Positions 34,709 to 45,089 are shown, counted from the stretch's first letter. The stretch: 64,000 nt of DNA from Chrysemys picta bellii (GCF_011386835.1 NC_088792.1:65521787-65585786); one strand, 5' to 3'. Numbers and translations are program-made. Notes: generated by a model not told the origin, from the sequence alone.

Positions 34709-37597
34709 TTAGGTGGTGGGGTCGGAGTGAGACATTGCTGTGTGCAAAACCGCTGATCCGAAAGCAGCATCGTCCCTGGACTGCTGCACTAGTGCATAGT
34801 GAGCTGTAAATGTGTGGACTGATGACCAAACTGCCGCTCTACAAATGTCCTGGATCGGAACTTGCGCCAGGAAAGCAGTGGAGGAAGCTTGGGCCCTCGT
34901 GGAGTGAGCGGTGAGGTGTGGTGTTGAGACACCTGCCAGGTCATAGCAAGTCCGGATGCAAGACGTAATCCAGGAGGATAGGCGTTGTGAGGAGACCGGT
35001 AAGCCTTTCATTCGGTCGGCCACTGCAACGAAGAGTTGCGTCGTCTTTCTAAAGTGCCTTGTGCGGTCAATATAGAAAGCCAGGGCCCTGCGTATGTCCA
35101 GAGAATGCAAGCGTTGATCCTGGCGAGTAGCATGTGGTTTAGGATGAAAGACCAGGAGAAATATATCCTGATTGATGTGAAATGGAGAAACCACCTTAGG
35201 GAGAAAGGCAGGATGTGGACGAAGCTGCACTTTATCCTTATGGAAAACTGTGTAAGGGGGCTCGGATGTAAGCGCCCTGAGTTCAGAAACGCGCCTTGCT
35301 GAGGTGATGGCTACGAGGAAGGCTGTCTTCCAGGATAGGTACAGAAGTGAACAGGTGGCCAGTGGCTCGAATGGAGGACCTGTGAGCTTGGAGAGAACCA
35401 GGTTGAGATCCCACGTCGGAGCAGGTTGACGCTGTTGTGGGTACATCCGGTCCAAGCCCTTGAGGAACCTAACGACCATCGGGTTAGAGAATACCGAGGA
35501 CGCGAGTTCCCCTGGGTGAAAGGCCGATATAGCGGCCAGGTGAACTCTAATTGAAGATATCGCCAACCCCTGCTGTTTTAGGGAGAGGAGATATTCCAAT
35601 ATGAGAGGAATAGGTGCCTGTAACGGGGACGTGGCTCGTTGTTCGCACCAACAGGAGAACCGCTTCCACTTGGCCAAGTACGTGGCTCGTGTTGAAGGCT
35701 TCCTACTGCTCAACAGAATCTGTTGGACCGGGAGTGAGCATTGTTGCTCTGCCTGGGTGAACCATGGAGCAGCCACGCCGTGAGGTGAAGAGATTGCAGG
35801 TCGGGGTGACGCAGCCGGCCGTGGTCCTGAGAGATGAGATCTGGACATAATGGAAGCGGGATCGGTGTCTGAACCGAGAGTTCCAACAGTGTGGTGTACC
35901 AGTGTTGTCTCGGCCACGCTGGAGCGACCAGAATTACCTGTGCCTGGTCTCTGCACAATTTGAGCAGTACCTTGTGGACCAGGGGAAACGGAGGGAAGGC
36001 ATAAAACAGGTGGTCTTTCCAGGGAAGGAGAAACGCATCCGAGAGGGAGCCCGGAGCTCGACCTTGCAGGGAGCAGAACACGTGGCACTTTCTGTTGTCT
36101 CGAGATGCAAACAGGTCTATCTGGGGAAACCCCCACTTCTGGAAAACGGAATATATGATGTCCGGACGGATAGACCACTCGTGCGTCTGAAAAGACCTGC
36201 TGAGTCGGTCCGCTAAAGTGTTCTGGACTCCAGGGAGGAACGATGCCGTGAGATGGATTGAGTGGGCGATGCAGAAGTCCCACAGGCGAATGGCCTCTTG
36301 GCATAGAATCGAGGAACGTGCTCCTCCTTGCTTGTTGATGTAAAACATGGCCGTGGTGTTGTCGATGAGAACTAACACACAGCGGCCACGTAGGAGATTG
36401 AGAAATGCCTGGCACGCCAGGCGCACTGCCATCAGTTCCCGAACACTGATGTGCAGGGCTAGCTGGGGTGCAGTCCACAGGCCCTGGGTATGGTGTTCGT
36501 TGAGATGGGCACCCCAACCCAGAGATGAAGCGTCTGTGACCAGGTGCAGAGAGGGTTGTGGGGCGTGAAACGGCATTCCCTCGCAAACCACACTGTGATC
36601 TAGCCACCAGGTGAGGGAGGTCAAGACCGAGTTCGGGACCGTGACCACCATGTTCAGGCTGTCCTGATGTGGGCGGTATACCGATGACACCCAGGTCTGG
36701 AGTGGGCGAAGCCGAAGTCTGGCATGTCTGGTTACGTACGTGCAGGAAGCCATGTGACCCAGCAGGGTGAGGCACGACCTCACCGTGGTAGTTGGGAAGG
36801 CCCTGAGCCCTTGAATGAGGCTCGTGATGGTACGAAAGCGGTTGTCTGGTAGGATGGCTTGTGCACGTCTGGAGTCTAGGACTGCGCCGATGAATTCTAT
36901 CCTCTGGGTAGGTTCTAGAGTGGATTTGTCCTTGTTGAGTAGGATGCCCAACTTGTTGAATGTGTGCACTATCATGTAGACGTGAGCTCGAACTTGCTCT
37001 TTGGTGCGGCTGCGTACCAGCCAGTCGTCTAAGTACGGAAACACCTGTATCCCTTGTCGACGAAGGTATGCTGCCACGACAGCCATACATTTCGTGAATA
37101 CTCTTGGGGCCGAGGATAGGCCGAAGGGAAGGACCGCAAATTGATAGTGCACCTTGCTTACCACGAATCGCAGGAAGCGTCTGTGAGGCGGGTAAATTGC
37201 AATATGAAAGTATGCGTCTTTCATGTCGAGGGCGGCGAACCAGTCTCCAGGATCGAGGGAAGGGATAATGGCTCCCAAAGAGACCATGCGGAACTTCAAC
37301 TTTACTATAAATTTGTTGAGTCCGCGCAAGTCCAAGATGGGTCTCAGACCCCCTTTGGACTTGGGGATCAGGAAGTAACGGGAATAAAATCCCCTGCCCC
37401 TTAACTCTACTGGAACCTCCTCTATGGCCCCCATAGCAAGGAGCGTGGAAACCTCCTGTATAAGAAGTTGCTCGTGAGAAGGGTCCCTGAAGAGGGACGG
37501 GGAAGGGGGGTGGGAGGGAGGGATTGAAGAAAACTGGATAGCGTATCCCCTCTCCACCGTGCGAAGGACTCAACGGTCCGAAGTTATAAGGGACCAA
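34709..37597 (-). CDS. DIRS tyrosine recombinase frame, open for 962 codons
   Basis: The recognisable enzyme is the C-terminal part, from about residue 620 (nucleotide 35740 down). It has a SAM-like core-binding region starting KPSTRATYLAKWKRF (residue 633 on) and the catalytic domain: Arg near 769 in ARRVSELRAL, the H-x-x-R box HSTR at 898-901, Trp 924 and the nucleophile Tyr 934 in HTFTAHYALV. It would recombine the circular DNA intermediate into the genome. The first about 620 codons run antiphase over the whole RT gene and show no domain I recognise, being Ser/Pro/His-rich. The true translation start is therefore probably near the RT stop. This frame is also the frame of the preceding gag ORF (which ends at 37682). 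Confidence 0.85.
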   Translation of the reverse strand: MVPYNFGPLSPSHGGEGIRYPVFFNPSLPPPFPVPLQGPFSRATSYTGGFHAPCYGGHRGGSSRVKGQGILFPLLPDPQVQRGSETHLGLARTQQIYSKVEVPHGLFGSHYPFPRSWRLVRRPRHERRILSYCNLPASQTLPAIRGKQGALSICGPSLRPILGPKSIHEMYGCRGSIPSSTRDTGVSVLRRLAGTQPHQRASSSSRLHDSAHIQQVGHPTQQGQIHSRTYPEDRIHRRSPRLQTCTSHPTRQPLSYHHEPHSRAQGLPNYHGEVVPHPAGSHGFLHVRNQTCQTSASPTPDLGVIGIPPTSGQPEHGGHGPELGLDLPHLVARSQCGLRGNAVSRPTTLSAPGHRRFISGLGCPSQRTPYPGPVDCTPASPAHQCSGTDGSAPGVPGISQSPTWPLCVSSHRQHHGHVLHQQARRSTFLDSMPRGHSPVGLLHRPLNPSHGIVPPWSPEHFSGPTQQVFSDARVVYPSGHHIFRFPEVGVSPDRPVCISRQQKVPRVLLPARSSSGLPLGCVSPSLERPPVLCLPSVSPGPQGTAQIVQRPGTGNSGRSSVAETTLVHHTVGTLGSDTDPASIMSRSHLSGPRPAASPRPAISSPHGVAAPWFTQAEQQCSLPVQQILLSSRKPSTRATYLAKWKRFSCWCEQRATSPLQAPIPLILEYLLSLKQQGLAISSIRVHLAAISAFHPGELASSVFSNPMVVRFLKGLDRMYPQQRQPAPTWDLNLVLSKLTGPPFEPLATCSLLYLSWKTAFLVAITSARRVSELRALTSEPPYTVFHKDKVQLRPHPAFLPKVVSPFHINQDIFLLVFHPKPHATRQDQRLHSLDIRRALAFYIDRTRHFRKTTQLFVAVADRMKGLPVSSQRLSSWITSCIRTCYDLAGVSTPHLTAHSTRAQASSTAFLAQVPIQDICRAAVWSSVHTFTAHYALVQQSRDDAAFGSAVLHTAMSHSDPTT
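35710..37557 (-). CDS. DIRS reverse transcriptase-RNase H, 615 codons, intact
   Basis: RT motif A is DMKDAYFHI (D111), motif B-like LPFGLSSAPRVFTK is at residues 143-156, and the catalytic box YLDD is at 175-178. RNase H follows with a full DEDD set: D342 (VTDASSLGWGAH), E374 (SVRELMAV), D399 (LIDN) and D450 (NTLADRLSR). After it (residues 480-580) comes the DIRS-specific methylase-like extension (DLFASRDNRKC, LFYAFPPF, LVAPAWPRQHWY). No interruption. The first ATG is used here, but synthesis may start upstream or by recoding. It overlaps the recombinase frame almost entirely. Confidence 0.92.
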   Translation of the reverse strand: MERGYAIQFSSIPPSHPPSPSLFRDPSHEQLLIQEVSTLLAMGAIEEVPVELRGRGFYSRYFLIPKSKGGLRPILDLRGLNKFIVKLKFRMVSLGAIIPSLDPGDWFAALDMKDAYFHIAIYPPHRRFLRFVVSKVHYQFAVLPFGLSSAPRVFTKCMAVVAAYLRRQGIQVFPYLDDWLVRSRTKEQVRAHVYMIVHTFNKLGILLNKDKSTLEPTQRIEFIGAVLDSRRAQAILPDNRFRTITSLIQGLRAFPTTTVRSCLTLLGHMASCTYVTRHARLRLRPLQTWVSSVYRPHQDSLNMVVTVPNSVLTSLTWWLDHSVVCEGMPFHAPQPSLHLVTDASSLGWGAHLNEHHTQGLWTAPQLALHISVRELMAVRLACQAFLNLLRGRCVLVLIDNTTAMFYINKQGGARSSILCQEAIRLWDFCIAHSIHLTASFLPGVQNTLADRLSRSFQTHEWSIRPDIIYSVFQKWGFPQIDLFASRDNRKCHVFCSLQGRAPGSLSDAFLLPWKDHLFYAFPPFPLVHKVLLKLCRDQAQVILVAPAWPRQHWYTTLLELSVQTPIPLPLCPDLISQDHGRLRHPDLQSLHLTAWLLHGSPRQSNNAHSRSNRFC

Positions 37598-37681
37598 GCA
37601 CGGTGGAAGTGGGAGAGGCGATCCCGAAAGGAGGGGGCTGGATCCTGGGGGATGACTGGGGCGCCGTCCTCGACCGCACCT

Positions 37682-40196
37682 TCAAAAGTTCTGCCTGGGG
37701 CCTGCGGGTGGCCTTGGTGGCCCTTGGTTCTGACCAGGTTGAGGGCCGGTCCACCTTCTTCTACCACCTCGCCCCCGCCTCCGGGCAGAGTCCTGTCTCT
37801 GACGAGGTGGAGGGGGGTAGAAGCGCTGAGGCTGAGGCCTAAATGGCCTGTGCTGAGGACCCGCAACGTGCATCCCCAGGGAGCACATGATTGTCCTGGA
37901 GTCCTTGAGGCTCTGCAGGCGAGAGTCCGTCTTATCAGAGAACAACCCATGTCCCTCAAAGGGCAAATCCTGCAGGGTTTGTTGCAACTCAGGGGGCAAA
38001 CTCGAAACTTGGAGCCAGGAGGTCCTTCGCATAGCGATACCTGACGCCAGGGTTCTCGCAGCCGAGTCCGCTATATCTAATGAGGCCTGTAAGGAAGTCT
38101 GAGCCACCTTCTTACCTTCCTCAACTAAGGCCCCAAACTCTTCCCTGGAATCTTGGGGAATCAACTCCTTGAACTTCCCCATAGAGTTCCAGGAGTTAAA
38201 ACTATAACGGCTCAGTAGCGCCTGTTGGTTAGCCGCTCTGAGTTGTAACCCTCCGGCTGAATAAACTTTACGGCCAAACAAATCGAGGCGCTTAGCCTCC
38301 TTCGATTTGGGCGCTGCGGCCTGTTGACCGTGGCGCTCCCTTGCATTCACCGATGACACCACCAGTGAACACGGCTGTGGATGAGTATACAGGTACTCAT
38401 AGTCCTTTGAGGGGACGAAGTACTTTCTCTCCACCCCTCTGGCTGTGGGTGGAATAGAGGCAGGAGTTTGCCATATCGTAGTGGCGTTAGCCTGGATCGT
38501 GCGGATCAGGGGCAACGCCACTCTTGATGGGGCATCCGCCGAGAGGATATTTACAATGGGGTCCTGCACCTCCACTATCTCCTCCGCCTGTAGGTCCATA
38601 TTACGGGCCACCCTACGTAAGAGGTCCTGATGAGCCCGAAGATCTATCGGGGGTGGACCTGTGCACGACGTGCCCGCCACTGCCTCATCTGGAGAGGAAG
38701 AGGAAGATGCCTCAGGTGGTAAGGGATCCAAGGGAGGGTCCTGGTCTCCCTGTTCCTGGGACGGAGCATCACCTGCCCTTGGGTCCAGGACGTCAGGTGG
38801 TGCGGGCACGGAAGCCTCCATGCCCCCTGGAGGAGGGCGAGAGATGGTGGACTCTGGGGCCCTTCTATCAGAGTGTCCCGAGCGAGAGGCTGAAGTTAGT
38901 GGAGCCCCTTGCGCTTGATGGTACGCCCACGGGGTCCAGAAAGACCAGTGAGAGGGGCCGTGAGCAGGGTCCTCTGCTAACTCCTGCCAGTGGCCTATAT
39001 CTTGCTCCTCGGCTTGCCCCTGAGGGGGGTATGCCGATCTCGATACGTCTTCAGAGGAGCGAGACACCGATCTCGATGGCCATGGCGGTGCCGACTGCGC
39101 CGAGATGATCCCCGTGGGATACGGTGCCGCACGGTGCCGGTCTGGAGATGTTCTATCTCTGTGCGGTGCCGGCGATCTGTGCCGAGATCGCGATCGGTGC
39201 CGATGACCGCGCCGGTGCCGGGAGTCGGACCTGGACCTGGACGGCGACCTCGAGTAGGCCCGGTGCCGGGAGCGACCCCTCGACGTTGAGCGTCGATCGT
39301 AACGGTGCCGAGAACTACATCTCGATGTTGACCGGTACCGACAATCATAGCGGTGCCGGGACGTAGAACGGTGCCGCGACGATGATCTTAGCCGCGAGTA
39401 CGACCGGTGCCGAGGTGATATCCGGCGCCGGGACTGCGAGCGGCGTGGGGACCTGCTTCGGGACCTGGAACGGTGCCGTGGTTCCAGTCCCTGCGATGGA
39501 GGGCGCATCAAGGCAGGTTTCCCCCTGGACTGGACGAGTCAACGGCGCCGACGGTGCCGGTGGTTGGGGCGGTGCCGGCTCAGTGAGAGCGATCAAGTCT
39601 CTCGCCATCGCGAAGGTCTCTGGGGTCGACGGGAGGCACTGTATCACCGCCGGTCGCGGTGGTGACCCTGTCTGCACCGGACTCAACGGCCTCGGAGCCG
39701 GAGTCGACGGTGCCGGAGGCACCTGTTTTTGGTGCTCCACAGGCGGACGCGTCTCTACCCCCGGCGCCTTCGGTACGGCAGTCCCCTGCGTCTTATGGGA
39801 TTTTTTATGTCCTGGCGATGATGAACGGCGCCGAGGCACTTGCTGTGGGTGCGGTGCCGACGGGGTCCGGTGCCGTGGAGGCTTGTCCGACGCCACTCGC
39901 GTAGTCGGAATGGTCGGTGCCGCTGGGGCACTGCGCACCGAGGCGCTTGGTGCTGGGGCTTGACGCGCCGATGGAGCGTCCGGGCTAAGTGCCGCCTCCA
40001 TAAGGAGTTGCCGAAGCCGAAAGTCCCGCTCCTTCTTGGTTCTCGGTCTGAAGGCCTTACAGATCTTACACTTGTCTGTCTGATGGGACTCCCCCAGGCA
40101 CTTCAGACACGAGTCGTCCGGGTCACTTGTTGGCATAGGCTTAGCGCAGGATGCGCACTGTTTGAAGCCGGGAGCCTTGGGCATGAGCCCGGCCAC
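37682..40196 (-). pseudogene. DIRS gag, split into two frames
   Basis: The N-terminal piece (40196 to 39345) starts MAGLMPKAPGFKQCASCAKP and has a Cys/His cluster: CASC, CLKC, H, CKIC over residues 14-46, resembling a nucleic-acid-binding zinc finger. It then becomes Pro/Ala/Ser-rich. The second piece (39511 to 37682) is in another frame: an Arg/Ser-dipeptide-rich segment (residues 10-125, many RSRHR units), an acidic Pro-rich middle, and a conserved globular part (ERKYFVPSKDYEYLY to GRKVYSAGGLQL). It ends in an RG-rich tail. The frames differ by one base and overlap at 39345-39511, so a frameshift lies in the RS-rich repeats. Either this copy is broken or two ORFs are used. Confidence 0.75.
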
Positions 40197-40394
40197 GCGC
40201 CGGGGGAAAAAGGGGGAGACAACCCCCTTAATCCCCTTTAACTATACAACAACTATTAATAAAGTGAATTAAACAACTATTTAACTATATACAACTAGAA
40301 CTATAACTATAACTATCAATAAACGGAATAAGCTAGGGAGAGTGGAGAACAGCTACGCCGCGCTCCACAGTTCCAACGACCGTCAGGGGCGGTA

Positions 40395-40568
40395 AGAAGG
40401 AACTGAGGGGGCGCCGGGTCGGCTGGGGTATATATCCAGCACCATGAAGGCGCCACTCTAGGGGGCTCCACAGCCGACCCGCCGGTGTTGCTAGGGTAGA
40501 AAATTCTCCGACGATCGTGCACGCGGCGCGCGCACACCTAATTGGAATCGATATGAGCAAGCACTCGA
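40395..40568 (-). repeat. DIRS inverted terminal repeat, right (5' end of element)
   Basis: Reverse complement of 34385-34560; includes GTATATATCC and the CGCGCGCACACCTAATTGG end. As the 5' end of the element it would carry the promoter. Confidence 0.92.
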
Positions 40569-40575
40569 AGAAGAA

Positions 40576-41127
40576 GGACCTGTTCAGAAGACACAGAGAG
40601 TAGAAACAAAATAATTAGAAGGAAAAAGCAAAAATAGCAAATTACTCTAAGATATATAAATCCCAAAGTGAGTTAAAATAGTGCAAAGTAGATAGTTATT
40701 GAAATTATAGTCACACTAGGGGGAAAAAATTAAATAATTGAGGATATTTAGGTACCAAATTAATTTTATTTAAAATCTGTGTCTATATACCATTAAGTCT
40801 TATTATTTTATTGGGGTCATTAATAATTGCCCTATAATCAGTAGAACAATGCAGCTCAGAGTCAAGCTGAGAATGTCTTTGTGTTTTTCCTGGTTAGAAT
40901 GGGATTATAATTTATCTGCTGTGGTTTGAATGACTGAAAACTGTTAACCCTGGGTGAAGGAAAGTAACTGTGTGCTGGGATGGGAGAAGTGCTTAGCTGG
41001 AGAGCCAAAGAAGAGTGACACACTATAGGATTCTTCAGAATTTCCCCTTGGGGATATACATGGAGTCCAGCTTTCAGGTCTAGCATTAAGAACAAAGTAT
41101 TAGCATGAAAATGTAGCATAAGTAGGT
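40576..41127. other. AT-rich intergenic DNA, no feature recognised
   Basis: Nothing recognised between the DIRS element and the short Penelope-like insertion. Confidence 0.45.
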
Positions 41128-41204
41128 TTCAGAGTAACAGCCGTGTTAGTCTGTATCCGCAAAAAGAAGAACAGGAGTACTTGTGGCACCTTAGAGACTA
41201 ACAA
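41128..41204 (-). mobile_element. 77-bp Penelope-like tail insertion with 12-bp target duplication
   Basis: Sequence TTCAGAGTAACAGCCGTGTT...GAGACTAACAA is flanked by a perfect 12-bp duplication GCATAAGTAGGT (41116-41127 and 41205-41216). It shares the GTGGCACCTT-GAGACTAACA core with the 11054-11123 insert, in the same orientation and with a similarly extreme truncation. The family link to the hammerhead-like fragment at 45090-45275 is inferred from the tail. Confidence 0.85.
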
Positions 41205-41585
41205 GCATAAGTAGGTGTTTCTTTAGTAATAAAAATCTTTAGTAAAATCCAAGGACTTGATCCACCAAGCCGCTGTACACAGGCAGAGCCTTACAACTGC
41301 ACAAAAGTCCAAGTGAATTAAGTGGGGCCTGGCACGGGCACAGGGGACTACCACATAGAGCAGATTCTAGGCCTAACATGCTAACATTATTAAGCACAGT
41401 CTCATTATTTTGTCCCTTGCTTTTAAAAACGGAAATGCAATGCATAAAAGCCTTTAGTGCACTCTTAAGCGTGCAATCCTAACATCTGTCAGAAAATGAA
41501 AGTGTTATGCAACAAGAGTGGTCATTCTGTTTCATTAAATTCACATGGTATTTTCTATTCTTGGTTAAATCAGTATGTATAAAGC

Positions 41586-41804
41586 CAGGGCCGGTTCCAG
41601 GCACCAGCTTGTCAAGAGGTGCTTGGGGCAGCCACTCTGAAGAGGGGCCGCACGTCCAGCTATTCGGCGGCAATTCGGCAGACGGTCCCTCACTCCAGCT
41701 CAGAGCCAAGGACCTCCCGCCAAATTGCCACCACAGATCGCAATCGCGATCGCAGGGGTTTTTTTTGGCTGCTTGGGGCAGCCAAAACCCTGGAGCCGGC
41801 CCTG
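41586..41804. mobile_element. hAT-type MITE (CAGGGCCGG ends)
   Basis: Left CAGGGCCGGTTCCAGGCACC and right CCTGGAGCCGGCCCTG are inverted. Target duplication TATAAAGC (41578-41585) and TATACAGC (41805-41812), one mismatch. GCTTGGGGCAGCC occurs near both ends. The element at 60994-61906 has the same ends. It lies about 200 bp upstream of the NFE2L3 CpG island. Confidence 0.9.
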
Positions 41805-41999
41805 TATACAGCGCTATGGGTGTGGGTATGAATTCAACATGTAATATACAGAGTCTGCAATATGGCTGAACCAATTAGCACTACTGATGGGAATTGGAAA
41901 AGTGACTTATTAGACACGCCTCCTTAAGCTGGCTCCTCTGTCTCCGTCCGAGAATACAGCAAGTACAAGGACGGGGGTGGTGACAGTAGCCAGCGAAGA

Positions 42000-43400
42000 T
42001 CGGTACAGTACACTAACAACCCCCCCTGGGTTGCTGTGGACGGCGCGACGCAGAGTAAAAATGGGAGGGGGGACTTCAATCCCCAGAAAGCTTTGCGTCT
42101 TTCCCCGATCGCCGACGCGTTCCGGCTCCTCCTTTCGTTAGGATACACAGACAGGAGGCACGTTTATTCCCCGCTGCGCAGCTCCTCCAGCGCCTCACCC
42201 AGCCCCAGTTGCTAACTTGCTCCTGGAGCCGAGCCAGCAAGGCAGAGTTAAAGTGACAGGAGAACAACAAAGCGTCCGACTGCGGAATATCCTCCCCCGC
42301 GAAGTTGTGGAGCCCGGCCTGAAAAATGACTCGGAGCGGCCGAGGGCCGCCCGGCTCTTGGGAGCGCGCTGCGGGGGGCAGAATGACTGAGTGTCTAATG
42401 CACGTGCCGCTGCTGCTGCGGGGCTGGCTGTGCGGTGGGAGGGGCAAGTCCCGTCCCCCCTTCTGAGCACATGCTCCCAGGCGCCAAGGGCTGTGGCCCG
42501 GCCTGAAGCCGGGAGGCTCCACCCCACACTCCGGCTGCCTCTCTCCGCGGCCAGGGCTGGAGGGTGCGATCCAGGGGCAGGTGGCCCAGCCCAGCTGCCT
42601 GTGGCGGTGGCGGCAACATCCCAGCAGCGGGTGCCCCCGGCCCGCCCCGTCGCACTCGCCGCCCTAGGGAAGGGCCGGTCGCTTCGTGGCTCACTGCGGG
42701 AGCCGGAGCGGCAACAGCGCGCTTGGCTCCTTTGTCTGGTTTCTCTTTCCCTTCCCGGCACAGACACACACACGTGCTGCCCCGGCCTCCCCTGGGGGCG
42801 CATCGCGGGCAGCGGGAGCCAGAGCCCGGCTGCTGGCGAGCCGCTGGGGAGCTGCCCGAGCGGAGATGAAGCCCCTGACTAGGCGCTGCTGCTCCGAGGA
42901 GGGGCTGCTGCTGCAGGTCACCCTCCTGCTCAGCCTGGCGGGGCTGCGGCTGGACCTGGATCTCCTCCGGCGCCGGGCCCCGGACACTTCCCACGCGGGG
43001 AGCAGCCCTCCGCACCCTAAGTGCCCAGAGCGGGACTGGGACCGGCTGCTGCTGCTCCGGGAGGTGCGGGCGCTGGGGGGCCCTTACATCCCCAGCACCA
43101 GCCTGGACGCCTGGCTGGTGCACGCCGTGGCCGGCGAGGAGAATGGGGCGCTCCCCTCCTCGCCTGTCAGTGGCGCCGGCGGAGATGGCCCCAGCGAAAG
43201 CGGTGCCCAGGAGGGCCCCGATCACCCCCGCTCCGTCCGGGGGAGCAGCCTGCAGCAGCAGGCCCAGGAGGAAGGGGATGGAGGAGTTGCAGCGGCCCCC
43301 GGAGCCGAGCCCAGCCCTGGGGGAAGTGACTGCCCTATCCTAGAGGTAAGGGGCAGGGGAGGACACAGCATCGCTCCCCGCCTGGGGTTTGGAGTCCGGA
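42000..43400 (+). promoter_or_regulatory. NFE2L3: CpG island over the NFE2L3 promoter and exon 1
   Basis: The sequence changes sharply from AT-rich flanks to GC-rich DNA dense in CG dinucleotides from about 42000, through exon 1, to about 43400. No clear TATA box is placed ahead of the start, as usual for CpG-island promoters. The transcription start is not visible; the 5' untranslated region probably begins within 42200-42800. Long frames on both strands here come from composition. Confidence 0.8.
42866..43345 (+). CDS. NFE2L3: NFE2L3 (NRF3) exon 1, residues 1-160
   Basis: CNC-bZIP transcription factor made as an ER-anchored precursor and activated by proteolysis. The ATG at 42866 starts MKPLTRRCCSEEG, followed by a hydrophobic segment (residues 14-27, LLLQVTLLLSLAGL) matching the N-terminal homology box that targets NRF1 and NRF3 to the ER. 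A second conserved patch is LLREVRALGGPYIPSTSLD at residues 63-81, as expected for NFE2L3 rather than NFE2L1. The rest is low-complexity and acidic. The exon ends in GAG at 43345 before a GTAAGG donor; phase 0. The in-frame upstream extension lacks conservation, and the ER segment fits this start. Confidence 0.9.
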
Positions 43401-45089
43401 GATAGCTTGGGGACCCATAGGGCGGGGAGGTGGGGCGAAGACCTGCCTCCACTTCGCGCACCTTCTGCGGGTGAAAGCGGGTATCTGCAGATCGGAGAGG
43501 AGGAGGAGTCTCGCATGCCAAGGGGACATCCCAAGCATGGGGGGCGGGACACACATCCCCACCATACCTCGAGGATGCATCCAGGGCGAGATGCTCCTCA
43601 CACTTTCTCCTTTTCTGGTTCTGAAATAACTGGGTGTTACATCGTGTTGCAAAACTACTGGGGAGGGGCCTGGAATGCTGGGACCAGCTGGCCTCCCCGC
43701 CCCCTTCCACAAAACAAAGCTTGGCAGAAGGAGGTTCAGGTTTGGATCTGAATGCCCCAACTTGCACCTGTCCCTATAATGGGATAAATCCTAAATGTTG
43801 AGCGGCCAACACACCCACGCCGAACTTCCAGGAAGCTTGGATCTCAAAATGCTTCTTTCTTTCATGATTCCCCAGCTGAGGAGGACGCAAATGCCGCCCT
43901 CACCCCTTGGAGACAGAGGTTTAATCTGAACATATTACTGTGTATCCTGTAATAAAAGGAGCAATGGGAAGGAAAAGGAGGCAGCTTCTTAAACTGTCAG
44001 AGCTTCTTCAAGAAGTGAGGACACAGGGTGATTTTTCTGCTGTCTGTAAAAAGACCTCCAAAACCAAATGATTTCATCTTGGGTGTGTGCTAAAAAAGTC
44101 TATACAGATAACAAGGTTCCATTATCTACTTTATTCACTCTAGCACCATAACTGTACACACTGATTATAAGTAATGTAGACCAAATAAATAAGTAATTTT
44201 GGCTCTGGAGAGGTTATAATCTAACAAAAGCAGGTGAACAACTGGGTCATCAAGCAGACTACAGTTTTCAATTAACTAAGCAGGGACACGTGACTATCCA
44301 CGAGGACCCAATCCTGCAGAGATTTAACTATGTGTTTAACTTGACTCATTTTAAATTCTGTTGAAATCAGGGTTGCAGGATTAAGGCCTTAGCTGTAAGT
44401 ATTTTCTTAATGTATGCACATGGACACTTTTAAAAGTAATTTATCCATGATCCATCAAAACTGGAACTGCACTATATAGTACTACTTGTGGTGAACTCAC
44501 TATCTGATACCATGGTGGCAAGCAGTGATACATAGATGAATAATAACATTGAGTTGTGCAAACATAATTGACATATTTTGAAATCTAAAGTAAAATAATA
44601 CTTGGATGACCATACTTTTGCATACTAGATTGTAATCTCTGAGGGCTAAGATTTTTTCAATAACTTGAGTTCAGTGATCAGCTGCAACTGATGCTGTCTA
44701 ATTATTAACAATCCTTACATTGTAGAAAACCTCTTAATTTTTCTTAACATTAGGATTTTGCACAAGGATTAGCTTGGTTATGATTCTGGACTGTATTGAT
44801 ATTATTTGTGTAGGTAGTTGCAGAACTAGTTTCTCCACCCTAACCTAAAGGGATCACTGTACTGGAGTGAGGAATGATTCATTTTCTGTTCTAATTTAGC
44901 TCTGGACCTCTCTGGAGCCCTACTTCCCTAAAGTATAGAATGGTTGAGAGAGAGACTAATAAACTGAATCCCAAATCTCAATACTCTTGAGTTGAAATAT
45001 AAATGGATTCCTAGAATGAAAAATCCAGTGTCTTCTCCACCAAATTATCTAGCTTCCTAATAAATTAACAGGCACAAAATGTATTGTAA

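Larger units (their letters stand above)
34344..40575 (-). mobile_element. DIRS-type tyrosine-recombinase retrotransposon, near complete
   Basis: 6.2 kb element transcribed right to left: gag (40196 to 37682), RT-RNase H (37557 to 35710), tyrosine recombinase (about 35740 to 34709). Bounded by inverted terminal repeats (34385-34560 and 40395-40568) with an internal complementary region at 34590-34692. DIRS elements integrate by a tyrosine recombinase through a circular intermediate, so no target duplication is expected and none was found. RT and recombinase are open; gag needs a frame change, so this copy is probably non-autonomous. Confidence 0.93.

Noticed and set aside
1..42000. Search for miR-148a, a distant upstream neighbour of human NFE2L3
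   Set aside because: No matching hairpin was noticed; in human it lies much farther away than this window reaches.
42686..42865. In-frame N-terminal extension of NFE2L3 upstream of 42866
   Set aside because: Not conserved in kind, low-complexity, and it would bury the ER-targeting segment 60 residues in; the ATG at 42866 fits the family.
42395..43225. 276-codon reverse-strand open frame over NFE2L3 exon 1
   Set aside because: It is antisense to the conserved NFE2L3 first exon in a CpG island, where GC-rich composition removes stops; no motif.
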